In this document: positions 28,542 to 35,922 of the stretch, one piece after another
Position numbering within the stretch: position 1 is the stretch's first letter
How the letters are laid out: each line of letters opens with the position of its first letter
Source: Streptococcus sp. 116-D4
Lineage (GTDB): Bacteria > Bacillota > Bacilli > Lactobacillales > Streptococcaceae
DNA: 64,000 nucleotides
Direction of reading: 5' to 3'
NCBI RefSeq assembly: GCF_009731465.1
Contig: NZ_AP021887.1
Span: 924,001 to 988,000 of the forward strand
Notes under the pieces: generated by a model
Databases searched by the model: none
The model's input: the letters and a program-made list of their open reading frames with translations, nothing else
What the model was told of the DNA's origin: nothing
Translations under genes and position numbers: made by a program

Positions 28542-30449
28542 ATGAAAAAACTTACTAAGTTTGGCATCATCACAATGTCTGTCTTTGCTCTAAATTTGGT
28601 TTCTCAGTCAGTAGTTCAAGCTGAAGAAACTAATAGTGAATCAGCAAATGTTTCAGAGACACTAGGTATTACTAATTCAACTGATGCTGAGAACACTTCT
28701 TCAGTAGACAATAGGGTTGCACCAGACCCTATTAGTGACACCTCACGAAAATCAGACACAGAGGATGCCAATGCTTCCTCACCTAAATCTGAAGAAATCT
28801 CAACTAATAACAAAGCTGAAACTGGAAGGAAAGAATATCCAACTTATCCTCTGGGGACTTCAACTGGCTCTGCCCCTAGCGATGATAGCGAACCAGATGG
28901 TAGCAATATCATTGATGAAGGCGGTCACGTCAATGTTGAAGGACTTCCAGCACATTTTAGTGAAGATGGTAAAAGTGTCGTCTACAATTACACTGTAGCC
29001 TTTAAAGGAATGCACTCAAGTACTCATGGCCAAACAGTCTCAGGCGTTCGTGTTCGTATACCAGAAATAGTTGGTTCTAAAGTTGATTTCACTTTGATCG
29101 GAACACGTGATGCTAATGAAAATCCTGTAGATGTCAATGTTCCTATGAAAGAGTTTTCGTATAATGAATATATAGAATCAACTGATGGAAAGGAGATTGT
29201 TCCAACTGCAGAAGAACTAGCGGCTGGTAAGAAACCTTCCGTTGTTAATGTAACTGATTATGAAAATTATAAAGATGCCCGGGAATATTTGAATGATAAA
29301 GTTAATACATATGCTGTTAGTTCACAAACATTGAGATCAAATGCTTTTCGTGTATCTGTGACCGTACCCTTGGAGGAAGCTAAGAAGATCAAGTACTTAC
29401 CAATTGACGTGAGACTTCCTTGGAAATGTTCTCAAGAAGGTTCGCTTGGTTTATTTGAAGAAGGTTGCCAAATTATAGAAGATTATCCTCAAGCGCAACC
29501 ATATTATCAAGACAGCAATGGAAAAAATACTTATGGTGCTCTAGCAAATCCAAGCTTAGTAGATGATACTTATGTTCAGAATGATCATCTAATGAGGTCA
29601 GTTTCAAACCAAAGTACTTATATCACACCAAATAACGGTGATTGGAAAACTATTCCTCATGATGTTAATATTAATCCTGAGACCTTCTTTAATTATGTTA
29701 AAATTTTTAAATTGAAATATAATCCTTCTGTTAAATACCATGCTTCAGAATTTGAAGATATGGCTGATCAGGATGTTTCTACGCTTCATTATGGAGATGT
29801 AGTGGTGGATTATGTCATCAAAGGAACAAATCAATCTATTAAGGAGACTTATAAAGACACACCATTAACTTCTATTTATGGATCTGATGGAAATCTTGTG
29901 ACTTATAATACTGCTGAAAATGCAGATGAGCGTCCGTTTTCTATTACTGTAGATGGTAAAAAATACAATCTAGTTGGTGTTTCTTCAACATCTGCACCTG
30001 AAATAGGTCAGTTAAAAGAAGGTACAACTCATGTTATCTATGAGTATGAGAAAGAACCAGATCCAGAGCCAACTCCGGATCCAAAGCCAACACCAGATCC
30101 AAAACCAACTCCAGATCCAAAACCAACACCAGATCCAGAGCCAACTCCAGATCCAAAACCAACACCAAATCCAGAGCCAACTCCGGATCCAAAACCAACT
30201 CCAAATCCAGAGCCAACTCCGGATCCAAAACCAACACCAAATCCAGAGCCAACTCCAAATCCAGAGCCAGCTCCAAAACCTGTTCAACCAGAAAGTATTC
30301 AATCTACTGAGCAAAAATCAGCTCCAGAAAAGGCTCAGTTACCAAATACAGGAACTGCTGATTCGTCATTAGCTATGAATCTTCTTGCTATTTTAGCTGG
30401 AATCTTTGGTATTTCACTTTTCAAAAAAAGTAAAAAATCAGAGAACTAA
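28542..30449 (+). CDS. LPXTG-anchored surface protein with MucBP-like domain and Pro-rich repeats
   Basis: 635 aa. The signal peptide is MKKLTKFGIITMSVFALNLV.. with probable cleavage after VQA (~27). A Ser/Thr/Glu-rich segment (30-110) leads to a beta-rich region (~120-380) with a pair of Cys (WKCSQEG and EEGCQ). A MucBP-like unit (VVDYVIKGTNQSIKETY, ~420-500) follows, then 12 copies of a PxPTP[DN] hexapeptide. The sorting signal LPNTG starts at residue 600 with a hydrophobic segment and basic tail. Sortase A would link it to peptidoglycan; the MucBP region suggests mucin or matrix binding. Specific ligand unknown. SD GAGGAG; own promoter. Confidence 0.85.
   Translation: MKKLTKFGIITMSVFALNLVSQSVVQAEETNSESANVSETLGITNSTDAENTSSVDNRVAPDPISDTSRKSDTEDANASSPKSEEISTNNKAETGRKEYPTYPLGTSTGSAPSDDSEPDGSNIIDEGGHVNVEGLPAHFSEDGKSVVYNYTVAFKGMHSSTHGQTVSGVRVRIPEIVGSKVDFTLIGTRDANENPVDVNVPMKEFSYNEYIESTDGKEIVPTAEELAAGKKPSVVNVTDYENYKDAREYLNDKVNTYAVSSQTLRSNAFRVSVTVPLEEAKKIKYLPIDVRLPWKCSQEGSLGLFEEGCQIIEDYPQAQPYYQDSNGKNTYGALANPSLVDDTYVQNDHLMRSVSNQSTYITPNNGDWKTIPHDVNINPETFFNYVKIFKLKYNPSVKYHASEFEDMADQDVSTLHYGDVVVDYVIKGTNQSIKETYKDTPLTSIYGSDGNLVTYNTAENADERPFSITVDGKKYNLVGVSSTSAPEIGQLKEGTTHVIYEYEKEPDPEPTPDPKPTPDPKPTPDPKPTPDPEPTPDPKPTPNPEPTPDPKPTPNPEPTPDPKPTPNPEPTPNPEPAPKPVQPESIQSTEQKSAPEKAQLPNTGTADSSLAMNLLAILAGIFGISLFKKSKKSEN
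30060..30275 (+). repeat. 12 x 18-bp repeat encoding Pro-rich stalk
   Basis: Twelve 18-bp units each encode DP[KE]PTP or NP[KE]PTP, giving a wall-spanning stalk. Units differ mainly by GAG/AAA (E/K) and GAT/AAT (D/N), so copy number is likely to vary between strains. Confidence 0.9.
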
Positions 30450-30462
30450 GTAAATAGTTTTA

Positions 30463-30492
30463 AAAAAGTCATCCAAATTGGATGGCTTTTTA
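30463..30492 (+). terminator. Terminator of the LPXTG gene
   Basis: AAAAGTCATCC / GGATGGCTTTTT around a 5-nt loop. Confidence 0.8.
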
Positions 30493-30589
30493 GTGTAGTC
30501 CCCTATATTTCTATAGTCTACTCACTATTTTCTTTTTAGCATTTAGCCGTATCTACGAGTTCTTTAGTTTTGGGGAGAGTTCTCTTCAT

Positions 30590-30859
30590 ATGCACTATCT
30601 CTTTGTGGTTCCTCTAGTAAGAGGGATCATTCTGGCATTATTGTTGAAAACCATCCCAAACTTAGGGCGACTCAGTCTAAACTTGTGGAACTCGGCAGTT
30701 GCAGTACTTACAGCAGGAATGCTCTTTCGTGGAATCGTCCACCTATCAGGTCGTTCAACGACACTAGATCAATCCTACTGGTATGTTGGCCTAGCTTTTG
30801 CTATTTTGGCTATAGCATCGCTTTTCCTTCAGAAGAGGAACAGTAAGAAATTAGTTTAA
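30590..30859 (+). pseudogene. Probable 5'-truncated small membrane protein
   Basis: The ATG-started part is 89 aa, but the same frame is open back to a TAG at about 30493 and reads LTIFFLAFSRIYEFFSFGES before the first Met, with no ATG or SD. This suggests the true start was lost next to the LPXTG gene. Three hydrophobic helices (YLFVVPLVRGIILALLL, WNSAVAVLTAGMLF, YVGLAFAILAIASLFL) indicate a membrane protein of unknown function. A terminator follows. It could instead start from an unusual codon. Confidence 0.55.
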
Positions 30860-30867
30860 AAATGAAG

Positions 30868-30898
30868 AAACTGGTTGTTGAGGAACAGCCAGTTTTTT
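30868..30898 (+). terminator. Terminator after the small membrane gene
   Basis: AAACTGGTTGTT / AACAGCCAGTTT with a 4-nt loop and TTT tail. Confidence 0.8.
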
Positions 30899-30973
30899 GA
30901 TAGAAGAATTGTCAGGTATAGATGGACTGTTTGAAATGGAAAGAATGAGTTCTTTTAAACATAAGATAAAAGC

Positions 30974-31001
30974 AAAGGGCTATCAAGTGACCTAGCCCTT
31001 T
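30974..31001. terminator. dhaQ terminator
   Basis: AAAGGGCTA / TAGCCCTTT stem between the + strand remnant and the end of dhaQ, with T-rich flanks on the - side (TTTGCTTTTAT). Confidence 0.7.
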
Positions 31002-31018
31002 TGAGTTATACATGCAAA

Positions 31019-32008
31019 TTACCATGCAAAAGCTGTCGTTGGAGCATGGAGCGCTTCTAACCACTGTTTATTTTTTACGGGGCAAAGCGTTACGGATATA
31101 CCGGCCATATCTAGACTGGTCATAAATGTTCCTGATTTTATAAAGGTAATAGTGACTCCTTCAATTTCTAAGAGTTGAAGGAGATCATTGATAAATACGC
31201 CCATTTCTAAGTTGCTGGTAGTGCCTAGATTATTTACAAGCAATATAAATTGATCACCCTTTTTCCAATGATAGTGCAATCTTAATTTACTTATAATTTC
31301 ATTTGCAAGGATTTCCGATGATTGGAATGGGACGATACGATAGCCTTCTTCGCCATGTATCCCAATACCATAAGAAATATTTCCTTCTTCCAAGTTAAAT
31401 AGTGGAAGGGTGGCTTGGGGGAGACTAGCAGCTTTCGTTGCAAAACCAATTGTTGCGATTTCGGGAGCAAGTTCATGACCTAAATCAGTTAGTTGCTCTA
31501 TGTCGGCACCATTTTGAGCTGCAAATCCTAGAACTTTATGAAGCAAAATAGTCCCTGCAAGCCCTCTTCCTCTAATTTGAAATCTATTGTGAGGTTCAAT
31601 GGAAATATCATCGTGTGCTAGACTATAGCCGACCTTAATTCCTTCTTGTCTAGCAGTATTAATGGCCGAGCTAAATTCTTTGATGTCTGCTTCGAAATTT
31701 TTTACAATGATGAAGACACCGTGACCATTGTTTAAAAAACGAATGGACTCTAAGATTTCAGTTCGTGTAGGAGGAGTAAATAATTGACCATAGATAGCAG
31801 CAGTAAGCATTCCTTCTCCCACATATCCAATATGCGCAGGTTCGTGACCGGAACCTCCACCCGACAATATTGGAACCTGATGAGGATTGCAATTTTTTTG
31901 ATAAACTAAAGGTAAGGTAGGGTGTTTTTCTAATTCAGGATGACTGCTGACAGTTGCCGAAATGTAACTTGAAATAATTTTCTGTTTATGATTTGAAATA
32001 AATGTCAT
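31019..32008 (-). CDS. dhaQ: DhaQ, DhaK-like co-activator of dha genes
   Basis: 329 aa, homologous along its length to DhaK (compare GGGSGHEPAHIGYVGEGML with GGGSGHEPSHAGFVGDGML at 32.7 kb) and ending in TTAFAW. In Lactococcus lactis the DhaK paralog DhaQ binds dihydroxyacetone and activates DhaS. The covalent-site motif GIGIHGEEGYRI keeps the His found in DhaK, so it should still bind the ligand. It follows dhaS on the - strand, the stop and start overlapping. Confidence 0.85.
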   Translation of the reverse strand: MTFISNHKQKIISSYISATVSSHPELEKHPTLPLVYQKNCNPHQVPILSGGGSGHEPAHIGYVGEGMLTAAIYGQLFTPPTRTEILESIRFLNNGHGVFIIVKNFEADIKEFSSAINTARQEGIKVGYSLAHDDISIEPHNRFQIRGRGLAGTILLHKVLGFAAQNGADIEQLTDLGHELAPEIATIGFATKAASLPQATLPLFNLEEGNISYGIGIHGEEGYRIVPFQSSEILANEIISKLRLHYHWKKGDQFILLVNNLGTTSNLEMGVFINDLLQLLEIEGVTITFIKSGTFMTSLDMAGISVTLCPVKNKQWLEALHAPTTAFAW

Positions 32009-32535
32009 TATGGTCTCTTTCCAATAATTGTCATGATGAGAAAGTCTGATTGTGGAACTGGACTTTTTTTATTGACGTAAGCCTTCACGATTTCTGCTAG
32101 AGCATGTGAATGATAGTCTAACAAAAAACAAGTATAAGCAGATGAATCGATATCAATCTGACCGTATTCTCTTAAAATTTTTGATACAAGTAAGCGACAG
32201 TAGCTGATAAAGTGGTCATAGAAGTTATTTTGTCCTTGAATATCAAAAAGTTGAATATAAAAGTCACGCTCTTGTTCGAAATAAAGAAATAATTCTTGTA
32301 ATAGTTTTTGGCCCGAAATAAAGTCTAAGTTATTGGTGATATACTCGGTTAAGTCAGTTTCAAATATCCAGTCTAGCAGTTCATATTTGTCAAGAAAGTG
32401 ATTATAAAAGGTCTGTCTACGAATGCCAGCTGATTCCATGATCTCTACAATAGAGATTTTGTCAAATTCTCTAGTAGCTAATAGGTCTCTAAATGCCTTG
32501 GCAATCCGTTTTTTTGTAATAAGTGATGATGCCAT
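32008..32535 (-). CDS. dhaS: DhaS, TetR-like activator of dihydroxyacetone kinase genes
   Basis: 175 aa from the ATG at 32535, which has AGAAAGG upstream; an in-frame ATG at 32562 has a weaker site. The N-terminal TetR helix-turn-helix is TKKRIAKAFRDLLATREFDK with IRRQTFYNHFLDKYELLDWI. DhaS activates dhaKLM when complexed with DhaQ-DHA. It is divergent from dhaKLM, and an inverted repeat fitting the lactococcal DhaS site lies between. Confidence 0.85.
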   Translation of the reverse strand: MASSLITKKRIAKAFRDLLATREFDKISIVEIMESAGIRRQTFYNHFLDKYELLDWIFETDLTEYITNNLDFISGQKLLQELFLYFEQERDFYIQLFDIQGQNNFYDHFISYCRLLVSKILREYGQIDIDSSAYTCFLLDYHSHALAEIVKAYVNKKSPVPQSDFLIMTIIGKRP

Positions 32536-32577
32536 AGGAAGCCTTTCTGTTACTTCCTTCATTTTACCAAAAAAATG

Positions 32578-32595
32578 TTTTAAACGGGTTTAAAA
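32578..32595. promoter_or_regulatory. 18-bp palindrome between dhaS and dhaK
   Basis: TTTTAAAC-GG-GTTTAAAA is perfect. It lies upstream of the dhaS start on the - strand and may be a second regulator site. Confidence 0.5.
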
Positions 32596-32596
32596 G

Positions 32597-32620
32597 GGGA
32601 CAAATAATAGAATCTGTCCC
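32597..32620. promoter_or_regulatory. Putative DhaS operator
   Basis: GGGACAAAT (32597-32605) and ATCTGTCCC (32612-32620) form an inverted repeat with a 6-nt centre. This resembles the lactococcal DhaS site (GGACACAT-N6-ATTTGTCC, from memory). It lies immediately upstream of the dhaK -35, a place suited to activation. Confidence 0.65.
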
Positions 32621-32649
32621 TTATCATCCAGCAATAAAAAATATATAAT
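32621..32649 (+). promoter_or_regulatory. dhaKLM promoter
   Basis: -35-like TTATCA (32621-32626), 17-bp spacer, -10 TATAAT (32644-32649). The poor -35 fits activator dependence. Confidence 0.6.
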
Positions 32650-32688
32650 GAAAGCGAAAACAAAGGTACATGCCGAAAGGAGTTTCTC

Positions 32689-33678
32689 ATGAAAAAAATT
32701 ATAAATGAACCGACACAAGTTGTTGATGAAATGTTGCAGGGATTGTCATTCATGCATGATGACTTGGTTCAACGCTTAGATGGTTTTGATGTCATTGTTA
32801 GAAAGGCAGAAAAGACAGGAAAAGTTGGACTCATTTCAGGTGGAGGTTCAGGACATGAACCAAGTCATGCTGGATTTGTAGGAGATGGAATGTTGTCTGC
32901 TGCCATTTGTGGAGCAGTCTTCACTTCACCTACTCCGGACCAAATTTTAGAAGCCATCAAGGCGGCTGATGAAGGTGCTGGAGTTTTCATGGTCATCAAG
33001 AACTATTCTGGTGACATTATGAACTTTGAAATTGCACAAGAACTTGCTGAAATGGAAGGTATTGATGTAGCAAGTGTTGTGGTTGATGATGATATCGCTG
33101 TTGAAAATAGTCTCTATACCCAAGGCCGTCGAGGTGTTGCAGGTACTATTTTAGTCCATAAAATTTTGGGTGCTGCGGCTCGTTCTGGTAAATCATTATC
33201 TGAAATGAAGGACTTGGCCGACAAACTTGTCTTAGAAATTAAAACAATTGGATTAGCCCTGTCTGGAGCAACTGTTCCTGAAGTTGGGAAGCCAGGTTTT
33301 GTTCTAGAAGATGATGAATTTGAATATGGAGTTGGTATTCACGGTGAACCAGGATATAAAAAGGAGAAAATGCAACCTTCCGCACAATTGGCAGCAGAAT
33401 TGGTTGAAAAACTATCTGAAGGTTTCCAACTTAAGACTGGTGAACGCTATGGCCTTCTCATCAATGGTTTAGGAAGCACTCCTCTTATGGAACAATACGT
33501 ATTTGCAAATGATGTGGCTAAATTACTCCATGAAAAAGGTGTTGACTTGGCGTTTAAGAAAATTGGAAACTATATGACATCAATTGATATGGCTGGCTTG
33601 TCATTAACATTGATTCGATTGGCAGATGATGAGTGGTTGGATGCTCTAAATGCACCTGTTACTACCCCAGCTTGGTAA
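32689..33678 (+). CDS. dhaK: PTS-dependent dihydroxyacetone kinase, DhaK subunit
   Basis: 329 aa. GGGSGHEPSHAGFVGDGML binds the substrate, and the His in YGVGIHGEPGYK forms the hemiaminal with dihydroxyacetone. It ends in TTPAW. DhaK holds the DHA that DhaL phosphorylates. SD AAAGGAGTTTCTC. First gene of dhaKLM. Confidence 0.93.
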   Translation: MKKIINEPTQVVDEMLQGLSFMHDDLVQRLDGFDVIVRKAEKTGKVGLISGGGSGHEPSHAGFVGDGMLSAAICGAVFTSPTPDQILEAIKAADEGAGVFMVIKNYSGDIMNFEIAQELAEMEGIDVASVVVDDDIAVENSLYTQGRRGVAGTILVHKILGAAARSGKSLSEMKDLADKLVLEIKTIGLALSGATVPEVGKPGFVLEDDEFEYGVGIHGEPGYKKEKMQPSAQLAAELVEKLSEGFQLKTGERYGLLINGLGSTPLMEQYVFANDVAKLLHEKGVDLAFKKIGNYMTSIDMAGLSLTLIRLADDEWLDALNAPVTTPAW

Positions 33679-33699
33679 AACTTAAGGAGGAAATGTCTC

Positions 33700-34275
33700 A
33701 TGAATGTTGAACAAGCTCTTGAATGGATGAAGCTTTTTAATGAAAAGATTCAAGAACAGAAAGATTATCTTAGTGAGTTAGACACTCCTATAGGAGATGG
33801 AGACCACGGTGGAAATATGGCGCGTGGCATGGCTGCAGTTATGGAAAACATAGAAGGAAAGCAATTTGAAACCAGCAGTGATGTGTTTAAACTTGTCTCA
33901 ATGCAACTACTGAGTAAGGTAGGTGGTGCTTCAGGTCCCTTGTATGGCTCTGCTTTTATGGGCATGGCCAAGGCTGATTCAAATTCGAAAATAGAGGAAA
34001 TCTTACAAAGTGGTCTGGATATGATTGTCAAACGTGGGAAAGCAGAAGTTGGAGAAAAGACAATGGTTGACGTTTGGACTCCTGTTATTGCTGCCTTGTC
34101 TGCTGGTCAATTGACTCAAGAGGTTATTGATCAGGTAGTGAATGCTACCAAAGATTTACTTGCAACTAAAGGAAGGGCATCTTATGTAGGAGAACGTTCT
34201 CTTGGACATATTGATCCTGGATCATTCTCATCAGGATTACTCTTTACTGCTCTTTTAGAAACTGGGGTGGTTTAA
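33700..34275 (+). CDS. dhaL: Dihydroxyacetone kinase, ADP-binding DhaL subunit
   Basis: 191 aa. DTPIGDGDHGGNMARGM supplies the Asp residues that chelate Mg-ADP, and GGASGPLYGSAFMGMA and GRASYVGERSLGHIDPG complete the nucleotide site. Bound ADP is rephosphorylated by DhaM. The stop overlaps the dhaM start by one base. Confidence 0.93.
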   Translation: MNVEQALEWMKLFNEKIQEQKDYLSELDTPIGDGDHGGNMARGMAAVMENIEGKQFETSSDVFKLVSMQLLSKVGGASGPLYGSAFMGMAKADSNSKIEEILQSGLDMIVKRGKAEVGEKTMVDVWTPVIAALSAGQLTQEVIDQVVNATKDLLATKGRASYVGERSLGHIDPGSFSSGLLFTALLETGVV

Positions 34276-34649
34276 TGGGAAGTATTGGTCTTGTTATCGT
34301 TTCACATTCCAAACACATTGCACAAGGTCTTGTTGAACTGATTAGTGAAGTAGCTAAAGATGTTCCGATTACTTATGTAGGAGGAACCGAGGACGGAGGA
34401 ATTGGAACAAGTTTTGATCAAGTAGATAGGGTTGTTTCTGACAATTCAGCAGATACTTTATTAGCCTTTTTTGACCTAGGCTCTGCAAAAATGAACTTAG
34501 AAATGGTGGCTGATTTCAGTGATAAAACTATCGTCATCAACAGGGTTCCAATTGTAGAAGGTGCCTACACTGCAGCTACTCTTCTTCAGGCTGGTGCAGA
34601 ACTGTCAGTTATTCAAACACAATTGGCGGAGCTTGAAATCAATAAATAA
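34275..34649 (+). CDS. dhaM: Dihydroxyacetone kinase phosphotransfer subunit DhaM
   Basis: 124 aa EIIA-mannose-like domain with the phosphorylated His11 in IVSHSKHIAQG and the GGTEDGGIGTS motif. It transfers phosphate from HPr to DhaL-ADP. The single-domain (short) form is usual in Firmicutes. The ATG overlaps the dhaL TAA. Confidence 0.92.
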   Translation: MGSIGLVIVSHSKHIAQGLVELISEVAKDVPITYVGGTEDGGIGTSFDQVDRVVSDNSADTLLAFFDLGSAKMNLEMVADFSDKTIVINRVPIVEGAYTAATLLQAGAELSVIQTQLAELEINK

Positions 34650-34764
34650 GGAAACTTACTATAACACTTTTTATAGGTGGGCTATTGATTACCTCAACTA
34701 TCAATTTTCAGTAAATAATTTCAAAATCAGAAAGGGATTGCTTTGAGTAGTTCCTTTTTGATTT

Positions 34765-34988
34765 AAAAGGAGTAAAGCTATAGTGTTTCTATATTGTTAA
34801 TCATTCAAAACTGATTGTGATAGACTATTCTAGCTTTAGAATCCTTCAAAAATTAAAGTTTAAGACAATCAATGGCTTAGAATAGTGCGAAAACATTTAG
34901 TTTATAGGAATTCTAGGTCTAGAATTACATAGATATTTATGAAGTTAGGGTGTTCGATAGTCAGGATAGTTCTATTCTGAAAGATTTG
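34765..34988 (+). repeat. ~225-bp direct repeat, left copy
   Basis: It starts at AAAAGGAGTAAAGCTA and ends near TATTCTGAAAGATTTG. It is nearly identical to 39250-39474 in the same orientation, and weaker similarity continues for ~25 bp. No ORF is seen. The two copies bracket the lactococcin-972-type cassette. I recognise no known element. Confidence 0.85.
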
Positions 34989-35173
34989 AGCTGTCAATCT
35001 TCTAGGATAGTAGTTTGCCAATGAATTTTGTTGAAAGATTCCTTGTTTTATGGTAGTTTAAAGTAAAAGAAAGCCTTATCATTATATTTGTATCTTTAAT
35101 CTAACTTGGTTTAGGTCTAGGAGTGGGATAAATTTATCTCACTCATTTTTTGGTTCATTTTACTATAAAATTG
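34989..35173. other. Intergenic stretch before the cassette promoter
   Basis: No gene or clear structure is seen between the left direct repeat and the cre/promoter. The sequence is AT-rich and contains only short broken frames. Confidence 0.4.
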
Positions 35174-35202
35174 TTGACAACGCTTTCAAATTGTGTTATT
35201 AT
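35174..35202 (+). promoter_or_regulatory. Lactococcin-972 cassette promoter with cre-like site
   Basis: -35 TTGACA (35174-35179), 17-bp spacer, -10 TATTAT (35197-35202). TTGACAACGCTTTCA (35174-35188) matches the CcpA consensus with one mismatch and differs by one base from the gat promoter site at 6036. Confidence 0.7.
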
Positions 35203-35232
35203 TAAAGCATAAAATAAAAAGTAGAAAAAGCT

Positions 35233-35355
35233 ATGGAAAGAAAAATCTTATTAGCTATAAGTTTGTTGTCTTTGTTATTAACAGTCTTGGTAATAAGTCA
35301 CTTTCCTGCTAAAAATCAGGTCTTGGATCCAAGACCTGTGTTTGTTGCTAAGTAA
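35233..35355 (+). CDS. Small 40-aa hydrophobic peptide at the head of the cassette
   Basis: The ATG at 35233 follows AGAAAAAGCT, a weak SD, ~30 nt after the promoter -10. The peptide has a basic start (MERK), a ~18-residue hydrophobic helix (ILLAISLLSLLLTVLVIS) and a polar tail HFPAKNQVLDPRPVFVAK. It could be a single-pass membrane peptide or a secreted signal/immunity peptide. No family recognised. Confidence 0.45.
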   Translation: MERKILLAISLLSLLLTVLVISHFPAKNQVLDPRPVFVAK

Positions 35356-35395
35356 AAATGGTTTAATTAGTTTAATTAAGAAAGGAGTTTAGGAT

Positions 35396-35440
35396 ATGAG
35401 TTACAACTTACCTAACAGATATAAAAACGGAGATTTTTAA
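35396..35440 (+). pseudogene. 14-codon ORF with strong SD, probably frameshifted
   Basis: AAAGGAG lies 8 nt before the ATG, but the frame stops after MSYNLPNRYKNGDF. Inserting one A in the AAAAA run would continue it as RRFLIVLGYFFILLYSKGQC plus two residues, a basic-hydrophobic peptide ending near 35495. A broken small membrane peptide is likely; a genuine 14-aa peptide is possible. Confidence 0.35.
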
Positions 35441-35543
35441 TTGTCCTAGGATACTTCTTTATTCTGTTATATAGTAAAGGACAGTGCATTTCTTAGCAAG
35501 ACTTTATCGTCAGATATTATAATATGAGTTTAAGAGGTTTTAT

Positions 35544-35615
35544 ATGATAAGTAACTGGTTTATACTTTTAATTTTAGACAAAGATGAAAATCTTTTAGAA
35601 ATTAGTTGGGGATAG
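35544..35615 (+). CDS. 23-aa ORF overlapping the bacteriocin SD
   Basis: MISNWFILLILDKDENLLEI plus SWG, with AAGAGG ~8 nt upstream. It stops 5 nt before the bacteriocin ATG, so it may couple translation. It resembles short hydrophobic peptides in size only. Evidence is weak. Confidence 0.3.
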   Translation: MISNWFILLILDKDENLLEISWG

Positions 35616-35619
35616 AATC

Positions 35620-35916
35620 ATGAAAAAAACTTTGAAAAAAATTGCAACTACTACTTTGATTGGATTCTCTCTACTTGGTATAGGTAGTTCAGTGGTTTCC
35701 GCAGCAACTGTATATTATAAAGGTAGTGCAGTATATTGGGACTATGGCCGTACAGCAGCTGTATTTAGTTATTCAGATGTTCAATCAACTGTTTATGAGC
35801 ATAGAGCAACTGCGAATGGTGTTTCTTCTGGATGGAAAGATCCTGGAGTAATGGCCTCTGCAACTGCGTTTATCGGAGGTAGCACTGCACAATGTTACTG
35901 GAATTGTCGAGGGTAA
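35620..35916 (+). CDS. Lactococcin 972 family bacteriocin
   Basis: 98 aa. The Sec signal peptide MKKTLKKIATTTLIGFSLLG.. has probable cleavage after VSA (residue 28), leaving a ~70-residue mature peptide rich in Tyr/Ser/Ala. It ends CYWNCRG with two Cys, as lactococcin-972 homologues do. Lactococcin 972 blocks septum formation through lipid II. The next two genes are the standard partners (DUF1430 membrane protein and ABC ATPase). Host range unknown. Confidence 0.87.
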   Translation: MKKTLKKIATTTLIGFSLLGIGSSVVSAATVYYKGSAVYWDYGRTAAVFSYSDVQSTVYEHRATANGVSSGWKDPGVMASATAFIGGSTAQCYWNCRG

Positions 35917-35922
35917 TAGCCT

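Noticed and set aside
30012..30314. Trp- or Leu-rich ORFs on the - strand and a Gln-rich frame on the +
   Set aside because: They are shadows of the Pro-rich 18-bp repeat in the LPXTG gene.
34561..34746. 61-aa ORF after dhaM
   Set aside because: It overlaps dhaM out of frame for half its length and has no SD.
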